This document shows, in pieces, positions 33,803-42,073 of a stretch of 64,000 nucleotides of DNA. This DNA comes from Urechidicola croceus. Its GTDB lineage: Bacteria; Bacteroidota; Bacteroidia; Flavobacteriales; Flavobacteriaceae. The translations under genes were made by a program, and so were the position numbers. The DNA lies in contig NZ_CP017478.1 of NCBI RefSeq assembly GCF_001761325.1, positions 61,001 to 125,000 on the forward strand, written 5' to 3'. The notes beneath the pieces are model-generated. The model searched no databases, had not been told where the DNA came from, and saw nothing but the letters and a program-made list of their open reading frames with translations. The stretch's first letter is position 1. Each line of letters begins with the position of its first letter.

Positions 33803-33810
33803 CAAAGATA
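33803..33810 (-). promoter_or_regulatory. -7 element for the DUF1028 gene
   Basis: Minus-strand TATCTTTG, 43 bp before the ATG at 33759. It faces away from the menD promoter at 33836. Confidence 0.5.
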
Positions 33811-33835
33811 AGAATTCAACTTTAATTTCTTTATG

Positions 33836-33843
33836 TACCTTTG
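33836..33843 (+). promoter_or_regulatory. -7 element for menD
   Basis: TACCTTTG matches TAnnTTTG and lies 20 bp before the menD ATG. It implies menD is not transcribed only from the upstream menaquinone genes, from which it is separated by the inverted DUF1028 gene. Confidence 0.55.
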
Positions 33844-33863
33844 CAGTCGAATAAAATTTTTGA

Positions 33864-35519
33864 ATGCAACAGTACCCTAAAAATGATTTAGCCCAACTAG
33901 TAATTGCCTCATGTGTTGCACATGATATAGAGCATGTTGTAATTTCTCCAGGATCTCGAAATGCACCATTAACTATTGGTTTTTCTAACCATAAATCAAT
34001 ACAAACATATAGTATTGTTGATGAGCGTTGTGCAGGTTTTTTTGCATTAGGTTTGGCGCAGCAATTAAAGCAACCTGTAGCAGTTATTTGTACATCAGGT
34101 TCGGCATTATTGAATTATTATCCAGCAGTTTCTGAGGCTTTTTATAGTGATGTTCCGTTGGTTGTAATTTCAGCAGATAGGCCAAAACATCTAATTGATA
34201 TTGGTGATGGTCAAACTATAAGGCAAGAAAATGTATTTCAAAATCATATATTAAGTTCAACAAATCTTAAAGTTGATTCCAAAGAAAACGAAGTTGAGAT
34301 TCAAGAAGCATTAGAGAGGTGTATCCTAAAAAATGGACCAATACACATTAATGTTCCTTTTGATGAACCTTTATATGAAGTTACCAATCAAATTTTAGAA
34401 ATTCAAAATAAAAATATAAAATTTAAAGAAGAGCCATTAGATGTAGATGAACTCCAAAACTATGCAGATATTTGGAACAGTTCAACTAAAAAAATGGTTT
34501 TGATAGGAACCAATTATCCTGATGAATTATTACAAATACAATTAAATAAAATAATTGAAGATCCATCTGTAATTGTTTTGACTGAAACAACTTCTAATGT
34601 TTTTAATTCTAATTTCATCAATAGTATTGACAACATTATTTTTCCTCTGGAAAATGGTGTTTTTGAAGAATTAAAACCAGAAGTTTTAATAACGTTAGGA
34701 GGTATGATTGTTTCGAAAAAAGTTAAACAGTTTCTTCGTAAGTATCAACCAAAACATCATTGGCATATTGATTCTAAAAAAGCATATGACACTTATTTTT
34801 GTTTGGAAAAGCACTTTGAAATAACCCCTCAATTATTCTTTAGTCAATTTTTCTTTTTGACAGAAGAAAAAAATAGCGGCTATCAAAAATATTGGTTAGA
34901 TATTAAAGAATATCGTTCTGCAAAGCATAAAGAGTTTTTAAAAGGTTGTAGCTACTCTGATTTGAAAGTTTTTGAAACTGTTTTAGATTCAATTCCAAAT
35001 AATTTACAATTGCAAATGAGTAATAGTGCAATTATAAGATATTCTCAATTGTTCGATTTGAAGCCGAGTTTGTCAGTATTTTGCAATAGGGGAACAAGTG
35101 GTATTGATGGGAGTACAAGTACAGCAATAGGAGCATCAATTGCAGTAAATGAGCAGACGGTTTTTATAACAGGTGATGTTAGTTTTTTCTATGATAGTAA
35201 TGCCTTATGGAATAAATATATCCGAAAAGATTTTAGAATTATTTTGATAAATAACGATGGAGGCGGTATCTTTAAAATTATTCCTGGACCAAAAGAAACT
35301 AATGCATTGTCATATTTTGAAACGACTCATGGTTTATCAGCTAAACATTTATGTGAAATGTTTAATTTAGAGTATATTTCGGCATCAAATTTGAAAGAAG
35401 TCAATGATAGTTTTAAAGAATTTTATTCAAAATCAGAAGTTCCAAAATTATTAGAAATATTTACACCAAGTGATGAAAATGATTTAATTTTAAAATCATA
35501 TTTCAAAGCATTAAAATAA
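33864..35519 (+). CDS. menD: 2-succinyl-5-enolpyruvyl-6-hydroxy-3-cyclohexene-1-carboxylate synthase
   Basis: Thiamine diphosphate enzyme joining isochorismate and 2-oxoglutarate in menaquinone synthesis. 551 residues, full length. The N-terminal ThDP-binding part shows HVVISPGSRNAPLT and TSGSALLNYYPAVSEAF with VISADRP. GDGQTIRQENVF is a MenD signature. The C-terminal part has NRGTSGIDGSTSTAIGA and FITGDVSFFYDSNA (the GD..N Mg-ThDP motif, GDVSFFYDSN) and INNDGGGIFKIIPG. Active in the cytoplasm as a dimer or tetramer. Co-directional with the S1 protein 5 bp after its stop. Confidence 0.96.
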   Translation: MQQYPKNDLAQLVIASCVAHDIEHVVISPGSRNAPLTIGFSNHKSIQTYSIVDERCAGFFALGLAQQLKQPVAVICTSGSALLNYYPAVSEAFYSDVPLVVISADRPKHLIDIGDGQTIRQENVFQNHILSSTNLKVDSKENEVEIQEALERCILKNGPIHINVPFDEPLYEVTNQILEIQNKNIKFKEEPLDVDELQNYADIWNSSTKKMVLIGTNYPDELLQIQLNKIIEDPSVIVLTETTSNVFNSNFINSIDNIIFPLENGVFEELKPEVLITLGGMIVSKKVKQFLRKYQPKHHWHIDSKKAYDTYFCLEKHFEITPQLFFSQFFFLTEEKNSGYQKYWLDIKEYRSAKHKEFLKGCSYSDLKVFETVLDSIPNNLQLQMSNSAIIRYSQLFDLKPSLSVFCNRGTSGIDGSTSTAIGASIAVNEQTVFITGDVSFFYDSNALWNKYIRKDFRIILINNDGGGIFKIIPGPKETNALSYFETTHGLSAKHLCEMFNLEYISASNLKEVNDSFKEFYSKSEVPKLLEIFTPSDENDLILKSYFKALK

Positions 35520-35524
35520 AAAAA

Positions 35525-35947
35525 ATGAATTTAGAAGTAGGAGATAAGGTCGATTTAATTATTGGAAGAATTTCAAAATTGGGATTTACAGTCTTAATAA
35601 ATAAAGAATATGAGGGGTTGTTATATAAAAACGAACTTTATGTTAAACTTGAAGAAGGCGATAATGTAGTTGGGTATATAAAAAAGATTCGTGAAGATGG
35701 TGGAATTGATGTGAGTCTACAACCAATTGGTTTTAAAAATACATTAGTTGAAAATGAAATTAAGATACTTGATGCTCTAAAAAAATCAGAAGAAGGTTTT
35801 TTAGGACTTCATGATAAAAGTTCACCTGATGATATCAAATATCAAATGAATATGAGTAAAAAAGCATTCAAAAGTGCTATTGGTGGTTTGTATCGATTGA
35901 AATTAATCAGTTTAGAGCCAGAGGGAATAAGAATGGTTAAACATTAA
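35525..35947 (+). CDS. Short CvfB-like S1 RNA-binding protein
   Basis: 140 residues. One S1-type OB fold (GDKVDLIIGRISKLGFTVLIN and DNVVGYIKKIREDGGIDVSLQP, about 5-70) is joined to a winged-helix domain (about 75-140, MSKKAFKSAIGGLYRLKLISLEPEGI). These correspond to the last two of the four domains of CvfB (usually ~280 residues), so this is either a shortened natural form or a truncated gene. The start codon follows the menD stop by 5 bp and no upstream frame encodes the missing domains, which favours a genuine short form. Likely RNA or nucleic-acid binding. The 3' end overlaps the convergent peptidase in TTAA. Confidence 0.8.
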   Translation: MNLEVGDKVDLIIGRISKLGFTVLINKEYEGLLYKNELYVKLEEGDNVVGYIKKIREDGGIDVSLQPIGFKNTLVENEIKILDALKKSEEGFLGLHDKSSPDDIKYQMNMSKKAFKSAIGGLYRLKLISLEPEGIRMVKH

Positions 35948-37095
35948 AGGTTTAATTTTTGTTTAAGGTCCTGAGTTAAGGCGTTTTTGTGAATTAAAAT
36001 TGAAATAGATTTTAATTTAAAGTAAGACTCACTCATATATATGTATCCGTCGTTACCAATTCTATTGCTGTTTGTACCCCAAGAGTTTTTAATTTTGTAA
36101 TACAACTTTCCATTTTGATCAGTTACAATTCCTATTATATGCATTAAATGATCGTCACCTGTATTGTAGTTTTCAAATTCTTGTTGTCTAAATTCTTGTG
36201 TGACATCCATTTCAGGAACTATTTCAGTTAGAGATTTTGTGTTATTTTCAATATTTGATGGTAATACCGCGATGCCATATTTAGGAGAAAATGTTTTTTC
36301 TGAAACATCACCATCCCACTCAATTGAAAATCCATTTTCTAAAACTTGTTTTGCTATCGAATTGAATTCATCAAGAGGAACATTGTAGTAAGTTCCGTTA
36401 GAAAAATTATCAGGAATATTTAAAATAAAATTTTCGTAAAACGGTATATGTGTAAATGAAGTTATAGAAATATAATCATTAGGATTGATAGTAGTCATTT
36501 CCAAAAATGATTTTGGTGTGTATACTTTTCCTTCAAATACGAATTCATTTACTTCAGTTCCAAGATTTTCATTTAATAATTCATCAACTGTTTGTTTCCA
36601 ATTTGGGTATGGTGAATCTATATCATTTTTAATGTATGCGTCTAATATAGTTTGAATTTCTTTTACCATTTGACTGTGACTATGTGTTGTTTGATTACCA
36701 ATTAATCCAGAAAATTCACTTTCAGGAACAAGTCCATCAGTTTTTAAAGAATTAATCACATCATGTCCTAATCCGCCTTCGCCAAACTGTGCTTTTCCTT
36801 GACGCATTACATAGTTCCAGGCTTTTCTTTCATAGGTTCCTCTAACCGAGTACATTTCAGAAATATCAATCTTTTTACCAGTTAGTCTGTAAATTTCAGA
36901 TTCTAAAAATGACGAAGTAGAAAAACTCCAACAAGTTCCAGTTTTATCCTGACTTTTAATAGATGAGGCCTCAATATCTATATATGGTCTAAATTGATAT
37001 TTTGAATCAATTTCTAGAGTGTAAGTAGTTGGAATTTCTTGTGCGTTAACAAAGTTGAACAGCACAATAAAAATGATTGATAGTAATTTTTTCAT
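35944..37095 (-). CDS. Secreted C1 (papain/bleomycin hydrolase-like) cysteine peptidase
   Basis: 383 residues. Signal peptide MKKLLSIIFIVLFNFVNAQ. The active-site Cys is in TGTCWSFSTSSFLESE (Cys55), the His in DDHLMHIIGIV, and the Asn in KIKNSWGTNSNR; a GYIYMSESYF strand closes the fold. The Cys close to the mature N-terminus and the absence of a propeptide point to the C1B (bleomycin hydrolase-like) branch rather than a classical papain zymogen. Periplasmic or secreted. It follows the esterase-like gene by 9 bp and is probably the second gene of that operon. Confidence 0.88.
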   Translation of the reverse strand: MKKLLSIIFIVLFNFVNAQEIPTTYTLEIDSKYQFRPYIDIEASSIKSQDKTGTCWSFSTSSFLESEIYRLTGKKIDISEMYSVRGTYERKAWNYVMRQGKAQFGEGGLGHDVINSLKTDGLVPESEFSGLIGNQTTHSHSQMVKEIQTILDAYIKNDIDSPYPNWKQTVDELLNENLGTEVNEFVFEGKVYTPKSFLEMTTINPNDYISITSFTHIPFYENFILNIPDNFSNGTYYNVPLDEFNSIAKQVLENGFSIEWDGDVSEKTFSPKYGIAVLPSNIENNTKSLTEIVPEMDVTQEFRQQEFENYNTGDDHLMHIIGIVTDQNGKLYYKIKNSWGTNSNRIGNDGYIYMSESYFKLKSISILIHKNALTQDLKQKLNL

Positions 37096-37104
37096 TTAGC
37101 TAAA

Positions 37105-38262
37105 TTAATTAACTTTTGCAGAAACTCGCTCAACATTTTTGTAGAAATTTTCGGCATCTTCAGGACTTCCTTCAACTTTCATATAACCTTCCTTGTAAGC
37201 CTCTAATGCTCTTTTGTATTTTCCTCGCATTTCGTAATCTAAGCCGATATAATAATCACTCAAAGGAGATTCGGGATATAACTTGTAAATCATTTCGCCA
37301 AAATCACGTAAATACTCACCGTTTTCTTTATCAATAACTATTGATTCAATTGCATAAATATCACGTTCTCTTATGTTTAGGTTTGACCCAAATTGGTATT
37401 CAATTTCTACATATTTGTTTTCAAGGTATGCAATCGCATCTGCAGGTGACAAATCTTTTATTTTAGTATCAAACTCTTCTTTAGATATAGATGAGTAAAT
37501 TTCAAATATAAATGCAAAAGCACTTGATAATGATTGTCCAATTGAAGAAATCGAAGTTGAACCATCAAAGTTATCGTACTTATAATTGAATTTTTCATTT
37601 TCAATTGGTGCCAAAATAGAATTGGCTGTTGTAATTGCATTTAATTTTTTTTCTGAGAGGTAATCTCCAGAACTTAAGTAATAGTAATAAGAATTTCTTT
37701 GTACTTCAGTCGCATTTTTTTGCAGCATAGTAGGCACATCTGGTGCAAAATATGGATTTATGTTTATAAAAGCACTAAACCCAGGTATATCTTCAATAAA
37801 GAAATAATTAGTAAAGTTGGCAGTAAGTGTGTTTCCAACAATTGTTTTAAAAGGAGAAACACGATAATTTTCTTCCATATAATCTAATAATTCACCTCTT
37901 ACAAAACGATAAAATTCATCACTTTTACCTGAGGGTAGACTATTTACTTTGTCATATGCGCAATCTTCATATCGTTTATCTTTATAATTTTGATCAATAC
38001 CGATAATGATTTGTTCTGGAGCTTTATCTTTTTTTGAAAACAAAACTGAGTTACCAACATATAAATCAAACAAATATTCAGCATCTAAGACTACAGCTAT
38101 TGGATAATACCTTGAAGAGTCTTGTTCGTAAGATGGTGGAACGTAGATTTTTAAATTACGACTTTCTCCAAGTTCATAAGAGTCTAAGCGATGAGAAATA
38201 GTTTTTTGTGCAAAAACGGATACGCAAAAAAGTAAGGCGAGTATTATAGTAAATTTTTTCAT
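37105..38262 (-). CDS. Secreted esterase-fold protein lacking the serine nucleophile
   Basis: 385 residues with signal peptide (MKKFTIILALLFCVSVFAQ). The fold is the esterase D/enterochelin esterase type: LGESRNLKIYVPPSYEQDSSRYYPIAVVLDAEYLF, EQIIIGIDQNYKDKRYEDC and FKTIVG. Where active members have GHSxGG, this one reads GNTLTAN (143-149), with Thr145 in place of the nucleophilic Ser, so it is probably catalytically dead or uses another chemistry. The C-terminal part (about 320-375) holds a TPR-like pair (SDYYIGLDYEMRGKYKRALEAY). It may be a binding or scaffold protein. The peptidase gene lies 9 bp downstream. Confidence 0.8.
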   Translation of the reverse strand: MKKFTIILALLFCVSVFAQKTISHRLDSYELGESRNLKIYVPPSYEQDSSRYYPIAVVLDAEYLFDLYVGNSVLFSKKDKAPEQIIIGIDQNYKDKRYEDCAYDKVNSLPSGKSDEFYRFVRGELLDYMEENYRVSPFKTIVGNTLTANFTNYFFIEDIPGFSAFININPYFAPDVPTMLQKNATEVQRNSYYYYLSSGDYLSEKKLNAITTANSILAPIENEKFNYKYDNFDGSTSISSIGQSLSSAFAFIFEIYSSISKEEFDTKIKDLSPADAIAYLENKYVEIEYQFGSNLNIRERDIYAIESIVIDKENGEYLRDFGEMIYKLYPESPLSDYYIGLDYEMRGKYKRALEAYKEGYMKVEGSPEDAENFYKNVERVSAKVN

Positions 38263-38315
38263 GGGGTTGTTTTAGTTTTCGAAAATACTAATTTTTTTAA
38301 TGTTTTCAATAGTCA

Positions 38316-38323
38316 TATCTTTA
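38316..38323 (+). promoter_or_regulatory. Likely -7 element for menB; decides its start
   Basis: TATCTTTA differs from TAnnTTTG at one base. It lies downstream of the alternative start at 38300 and 21 bp before the ATG at 38345. Confidence 0.4.
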
Positions 38324-38344
38324 CAACGAATAAATATTAAAATT

Positions 38345-39184
38345 ATGATAAAAGCAAATTGGCAAACTGCCAAGGTATATGAAGATATAACATATCAAAA
38401 ATGTGATGGTGTTGCGAGAATTGCATTTAATAGACCAAATGTAAGAAATGCATTTCGTCCAAAAACAACCAAAGAATTATTTGATGCGTTTTATGATGCA
38501 GGTGAAGATACTTCAATTGGTGTAGTTTTATTATCTGCAGAAGGACCTTCGACTAAAGATGGTGTATATTCTTTTTGTAGTGGAGGAGATCAAAAGGCTA
38601 GAGGTCATCAAGGGTATGTTGGTGAAGATGGATATCATAGATTGAATATTTTAGAAGTTCAACGGTTAATTCGTTTTATGCCAAAAGCAGTTATTGCAGT
38701 TGTTCCAGGATGGGCAGTTGGTGGAGGTCATAGTTTGCATGTTGTTTGTGATTTGACTTTAGCAAGTAAAGAGCATGCGATTTTTAAACAAACAGATGCT
38801 GATGTAACTAGTTTTGATGGAGGGTATGGTTCTGCGTATTTGGCTAAAATGGTAGGTCAAAAAAAAGCACGTGAAATTTTCTTTTTAGGTAGAAATTATT
38901 CTGCTCAAGAAGCCTATGAAATGGGAATGGTTAATGCTGTTATTCCACACGATGAATTAGAAGACACTGCTTTTGAATGGGCTCAAGAAATATTAGCAAA
39001 ATCACCAACATCTATTAAAATGTTAAAATTTGCTATGAATTTAACTGATGATGGGATGGTTGGACAACAAGTATTTGCTGGTGAAGCAACACGTTTAGCC
39101 TATATGACTGATGAAGCAAAAGAAGGTAGAAATGCTTTTCTTGAAAAACGCAAACCAAATTTTGAAAAAAAGTGGATACCATAA
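38345..39184 (+). CDS. menB: 1,4-dihydroxy-2-naphthoyl-CoA synthase
   Basis: Crotonase-fold enzyme closing the naphthoate ring from o-succinylbenzoyl-CoA. 279 residues from the ATG at 38345, the usual length. FNRPNVRNAFRPKT, FCSGGDQKARG (CoA site and oxyanion), GWAVGGGHSLHVVCDLTLAS (second oxyanion Gly), TDADVTSFDGGYGSAYLA and the C-terminal GRNAFLEKRKPNF are MenB hallmarks. The ORF could begin at 38300, but MIKANWQTAK is the conserved N-terminus and a -7-like box lies after 38300. It is separated from menD by two genes on the opposite strand. Confidence 0.96.
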   Translation: MIKANWQTAKVYEDITYQKCDGVARIAFNRPNVRNAFRPKTTKELFDAFYDAGEDTSIGVVLLSAEGPSTKDGVYSFCSGGDQKARGHQGYVGEDGYHRLNILEVQRLIRFMPKAVIAVVPGWAVGGGHSLHVVCDLTLASKEHAIFKQTDADVTSFDGGYGSAYLAKMVGQKKAREIFFLGRNYSAQEAYEMGMVNAVIPHDELEDTAFEWAQEILAKSPTSIKMLKFAMNLTDDGMVGQQVFAGEATRLAYMTDEAKEGRNAFLEKRKPNFEKKWIP

Positions 39185-39197
39185 TCAATAAATTCTC

Positions 39198-39244
39198 AAT
39201 TAATAATTACAAATTAAATTATTTTAAATTCGTAATTCATAATT
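39198..39244. repeat. Imperfect AT-rich inverted repeat before purU
   Basis: 18-bp arms 39198-39215 and 39227-39244 match in 15 of 18 positions around an 11-nt loop. It fills most of the 64-bp gap between menB and purU. It may be a terminator-like structure or one copy of a dispersed palindromic repeat. Confidence 0.5.
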
Positions 39245-39248
39245 AAAT

Positions 39249-40118
39249 ATGAAATCACAAATAGTAACGTTTCTTATAAAATGTCCTGATAATAAAGGAT
39301 TGGTAGCTAAAATCACAAGTTTTTTCTTTAATCATGGTTTTAATATTGTTAGTTGCCAACAGTATGTAAATTCTATTGAAGATGTCTACTTTATGCGTAT
39401 TCGTTTGGATGCAACTGATGCTAAAATCAGTAAAAAAGAATTAGAAGAAAAATTTTTAGGATTAGCAGAACCTCTTGAATTCACTTGGTCGGTTAATTAT
39501 GGAAATAAAAAGTCAAACGTTGCAATAATGGTTTCCCATACCAGTCATTGCTTGTATGATTTGTTAGAAAGAAATCAAGAAGGTAATTTAGATTGTAATA
39601 TTAAAATGATTATTAGTAATCATGAAAAATTACGTCCAATTGCTGAAATGTTTCATATTCCATATTATTATTTGCCAGTTAAAAAAGGAGAAAAGCAGAA
39701 GCAAGAAGCACAAGTTATTGAATTGTTGAATCAAGAAAAGATTGACTTGATTGTGATGGCACGATATATGCAAATTTTATCGGAAGATTTTATCAATAAA
39801 TATCCTGAACGTATCATTAATATTCATCATTCATTTTTACCAGCATTTCAAGGAGCGAATCCATATAAAAGAGCCTATGATCGTGGAGTAAAACTAATTG
39901 GAGCAACGGCACATTATGCCACGGTAGATTTAGATGAAGGTCCAATCATAGAGCAAGATATTGAACGTGTGACACATGATAGTACACCAACAACTTTAAA
40001 ACACATTGGTGCTGACATTGAGCGATTGGTATTAGCAAAAGCCGTAAAATGTCATTTAAACAATCAAATTATTGTAGCTAATAATAGAGCAGTAGTATTT
40101 CCTGAAACTGGAGAATAA
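39249..40118 (+). CDS. purU: Formyltetrahydrofolate deformylase
   Basis: Hydrolyses 10-formyl-THF to formate and THF, balancing one-carbon pools and supplying formate for purine synthesis. 289 residues. An N-terminal ACT domain (about 1-85, FLIKCPDNKGLVAKITSFF) senses amino acids in other members. The formyltransferase-fold domain has ARYMQILS, INIHHSFLPAFQGANPYKRAYDRGV (catalytic His and Asn) and TAHYATVDLDEGPII with the catalytic Asp region. Cytoplasmic hexamer in studied species. Followed after 12 bp by an FAH-family gene. Confidence 0.95.
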   Translation: MKSQIVTFLIKCPDNKGLVAKITSFFFNHGFNIVSCQQYVNSIEDVYFMRIRLDATDAKISKKELEEKFLGLAEPLEFTWSVNYGNKKSNVAIMVSHTSHCLYDLLERNQEGNLDCNIKMIISNHEKLRPIAEMFHIPYYYLPVKKGEKQKQEAQVIELLNQEKIDLIVMARYMQILSEDFINKYPERIINIHHSFLPAFQGANPYKRAYDRGVKLIGATAHYATVDLDEGPIIEQDIERVTHDSTPTTLKHIGADIERLVLAKAVKCHLNNQIIVANNRAVVFPETGE

Positions 40119-40130
40119 AAATATTAACTA

Positions 40131-40742
40131 ATGAAAATTATCTGTATTGGGCACAATTATGCAAAACATATTGAAGAATTAGGTAGTGAACGTCCAATTG
40201 ATCCAACTGTATTTTTAAAACCTGATTCGGCTATTTTACCTAAAAACAATCCGTTTTTTATTCCAGCAATTGCTGAAGAAATTCATTATGAAACCGAAGT
40301 TTTAGTTAAAATTAATAAGGTTGGAAAATTTATTGATGCAAAGTTTGCACATAAATACTACGATGAAATTGGTTTAGGTATTGATTTTACTGATAGAGCC
40401 AAACAACGTCATTTAAAATCTAAAGGTTTGCCTTGGGAAAAAGCTAAAGGTTTTGATGGAAGTGCAGTAATTGGCGAGTTTTTTTCAAAAGAAAATTTCA
40501 AAAATTTAAATGACTTAAATTTTACTATGCACTTAAATGATGAATTAAGGCAAGATGGTAATACAAGTAATATGCTCTGGAATATTGATGATATTATAGA
40601 ATATATATCCCAGTATTTTACACTTAAAAAAGGTGATATTATCTTTACAGGAACTCCTGTTGGAGTAGGTGCTGTTAAGCCAGAAGATGTTTTAGTTGGG
40701 GCACTTGAAGGTGTTGAGGCTTTTCGTGTAAAGATTAAATAA
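40131..40742 (+). CDS. Fumarylacetoacetate hydrolase family protein
   Basis: 203 residues; single FAH domain. The Mg site residues are in EIHYETEVLVKI (Glu-x-Glu) and FTDRAKQ. KGFDGSAVIGEF and GDIIFTGTPVGVG are typical of the FAHD1/YcgM group, which act as acylpyruvate hydrolases, oxaloacetate decarboxylases or tautomerases. The substrate is not decidable from sequence. Cytoplasmic. Probably co-transcribed with purU. Confidence 0.9.
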   Translation: MKIICIGHNYAKHIEELGSERPIDPTVFLKPDSAILPKNNPFFIPAIAEEIHYETEVLVKINKVGKFIDAKFAHKYYDEIGLGIDFTDRAKQRHLKSKGLPWEKAKGFDGSAVIGEFFSKENFKNLNDLNFTMHLNDELRQDGNTSNMLWNIDDIIEYISQYFTLKKGDIIFTGTPVGVGAVKPEDVLVGALEGVEAFRVKIK

Positions 40743-40743
40743 T

Positions 40744-41976
40744 TTAAAGTTTACTAGGTAATTCGTATAACTCTAAGTCAAAAAATGGGACTGATGCTAA
40801 TAAATGGTCAAATATGTCAGACATGATATATTCATAATTTTGCCATCGCTTATCACTACTAAAAGTGTATATTTCAATAGGTATCCCTTGTGGAGTTGGA
40901 GAGAGTTGACGTGCCATAATCATCATGTCTTTATTTATTCCAGAATGATTTTTAACATATTCTTCAATATATTTCCTAAAAACTCCAATGTTGGTAAGGT
41001 TTCTACCGTTTAATAAAAGCGATTTATCAATATTATGATCTTGATTGTATGTGTCAATATCCTTTTGACGTGTTACTAAATAACTTGTAATGAGTTCTAT
41101 TTTTTGTAATTGATGTACATCCTTTTCAGATAGATATTTGATACTATCCTGTTTAATAATTATAGCTCTTTTAATACGTCTTCCGTCAGAATTTTCCATT
41201 CCTCTCCAGTTTTTAAAGGAGTCTGAAATCAAAGCATACGTTGGAATAGTTGTGATGGTTTTATCAAAATTTTGAACCTTCACAGTAGATAAGTTTATCT
41301 CTATAACATCACCATCTGCACCGTATTTTTCAAAAGTAATCCAATCTCCAATACGCACCATGTCGTTTATAGAAACTTGAATACTTGCTACAAAACCTAA
41401 AATTGTATCTTTAAATATTAAAATAATTACAGCAGATACGGCTCCTAAAGCTGTAAAAAATTTCCATATTGTAATACCTGTTATGATTGCAAAAACAAAC
41501 ATAATACCAGCTAACCAGGCAAAAATCATAAATACTTGAATATAACTATCTATTGGTTTATCTTTAAGTCTAGGGAGTGTTTTGAAATAATCCTTTAAAG
41601 TATTTAATAGGCTTCTTACAATCCAAAGTGTAAGTATAACTGCAAACACTTTTAAGCCAGTTTCAATCACTTTTTCTATTAAAGGAAAATCCGTGAAAAC
41701 TATTGGGATAAACTCTAAAGAAATAAGTAAAGGAATTATATGCGCGATATTTCTTGGTGCTTTGTTTGCAACTAATAAATCATCAAAATTTGTTTTAGAT
41801 TTTTTTGAAACATGATGAAAGGCAGTAATCAATATTTTTCGAATAGCAATATAGATAATTAAAAGAAGGCAGAATAATGCGATTAATAAAACTAACATAT
41901 TGCAGTATTTAGCCAAAGTTTCTGATGCACCGTTAGAAATTAAGTAATCATAAAATAAATGAGAAATACGAGACAT
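40744..41976 (-). CDS. MscS-family mechanosensitive channel protein
   Basis: 410 residues. Inner-membrane protein with helices at about 22-46, 74-93, 103-122, 145-165 and 170-193, the last being the pore-lining TM3-like segment (KFFTALGAVSAVIILIFKDTILGFVASIQ). The MscS beta domain follows (NDMVRIGDWITFEKYGADGDVIEINLSTVKVQNFDKT). The C-terminal region extends past the minimal MscS, as in the YbdG/MscM-type group. Expected to release osmolytes on hypo-osmotic shock. An own -7 element precedes it. Confidence 0.92.
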   Translation of the reverse strand: MSRISHLFYDYLISNGASETLAKYCNMLVLLIALFCLLLIIYIAIRKILITAFHHVSKKSKTNFDDLLVANKAPRNIAHIIPLLISLEFIPIVFTDFPLIEKVIETGLKVFAVILTLWIVRSLLNTLKDYFKTLPRLKDKPIDSYIQVFMIFAWLAGIMFVFAIITGITIWKFFTALGAVSAVIILIFKDTILGFVASIQVSINDMVRIGDWITFEKYGADGDVIEINLSTVKVQNFDKTITTIPTYALISDSFKNWRGMENSDGRRIKRAIIIKQDSIKYLSEKDVHQLQKIELITSYLVTRQKDIDTYNQDHNIDKSLLLNGRNLTNIGVFRKYIEEYVKNHSGINKDMMIMARQLSPTPQGIPIEIYTFSSDKRWQNYEYIMSDIFDHLLASVPFFDLELYELPSKL

Positions 41977-41998
41977 TATCTTTTGTGTTTTTGGACCT

Positions 41999-42006
41999 CA
42001 AATGTA
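41999..42006 (-). promoter_or_regulatory. -7 element for the MscS-family gene
   Basis: Minus-strand TACATTTG, 22 bp before the ATG at 41976. Confidence 0.5.
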
Positions 42007-42073
42007 ATGAAAAAGACAAGGTTTATAGAGAATACTTCTATGAACTTTGTCTTAATTTAGATGTAATAATTTA

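Noticed and set aside
39185..39248. Possible riboswitch upstream of purU
   Set aside because: The 64-bp gap holds only an AT-rich inverted repeat and no conserved aptamer elements; too short for a folate-type (THF) riboswitch.
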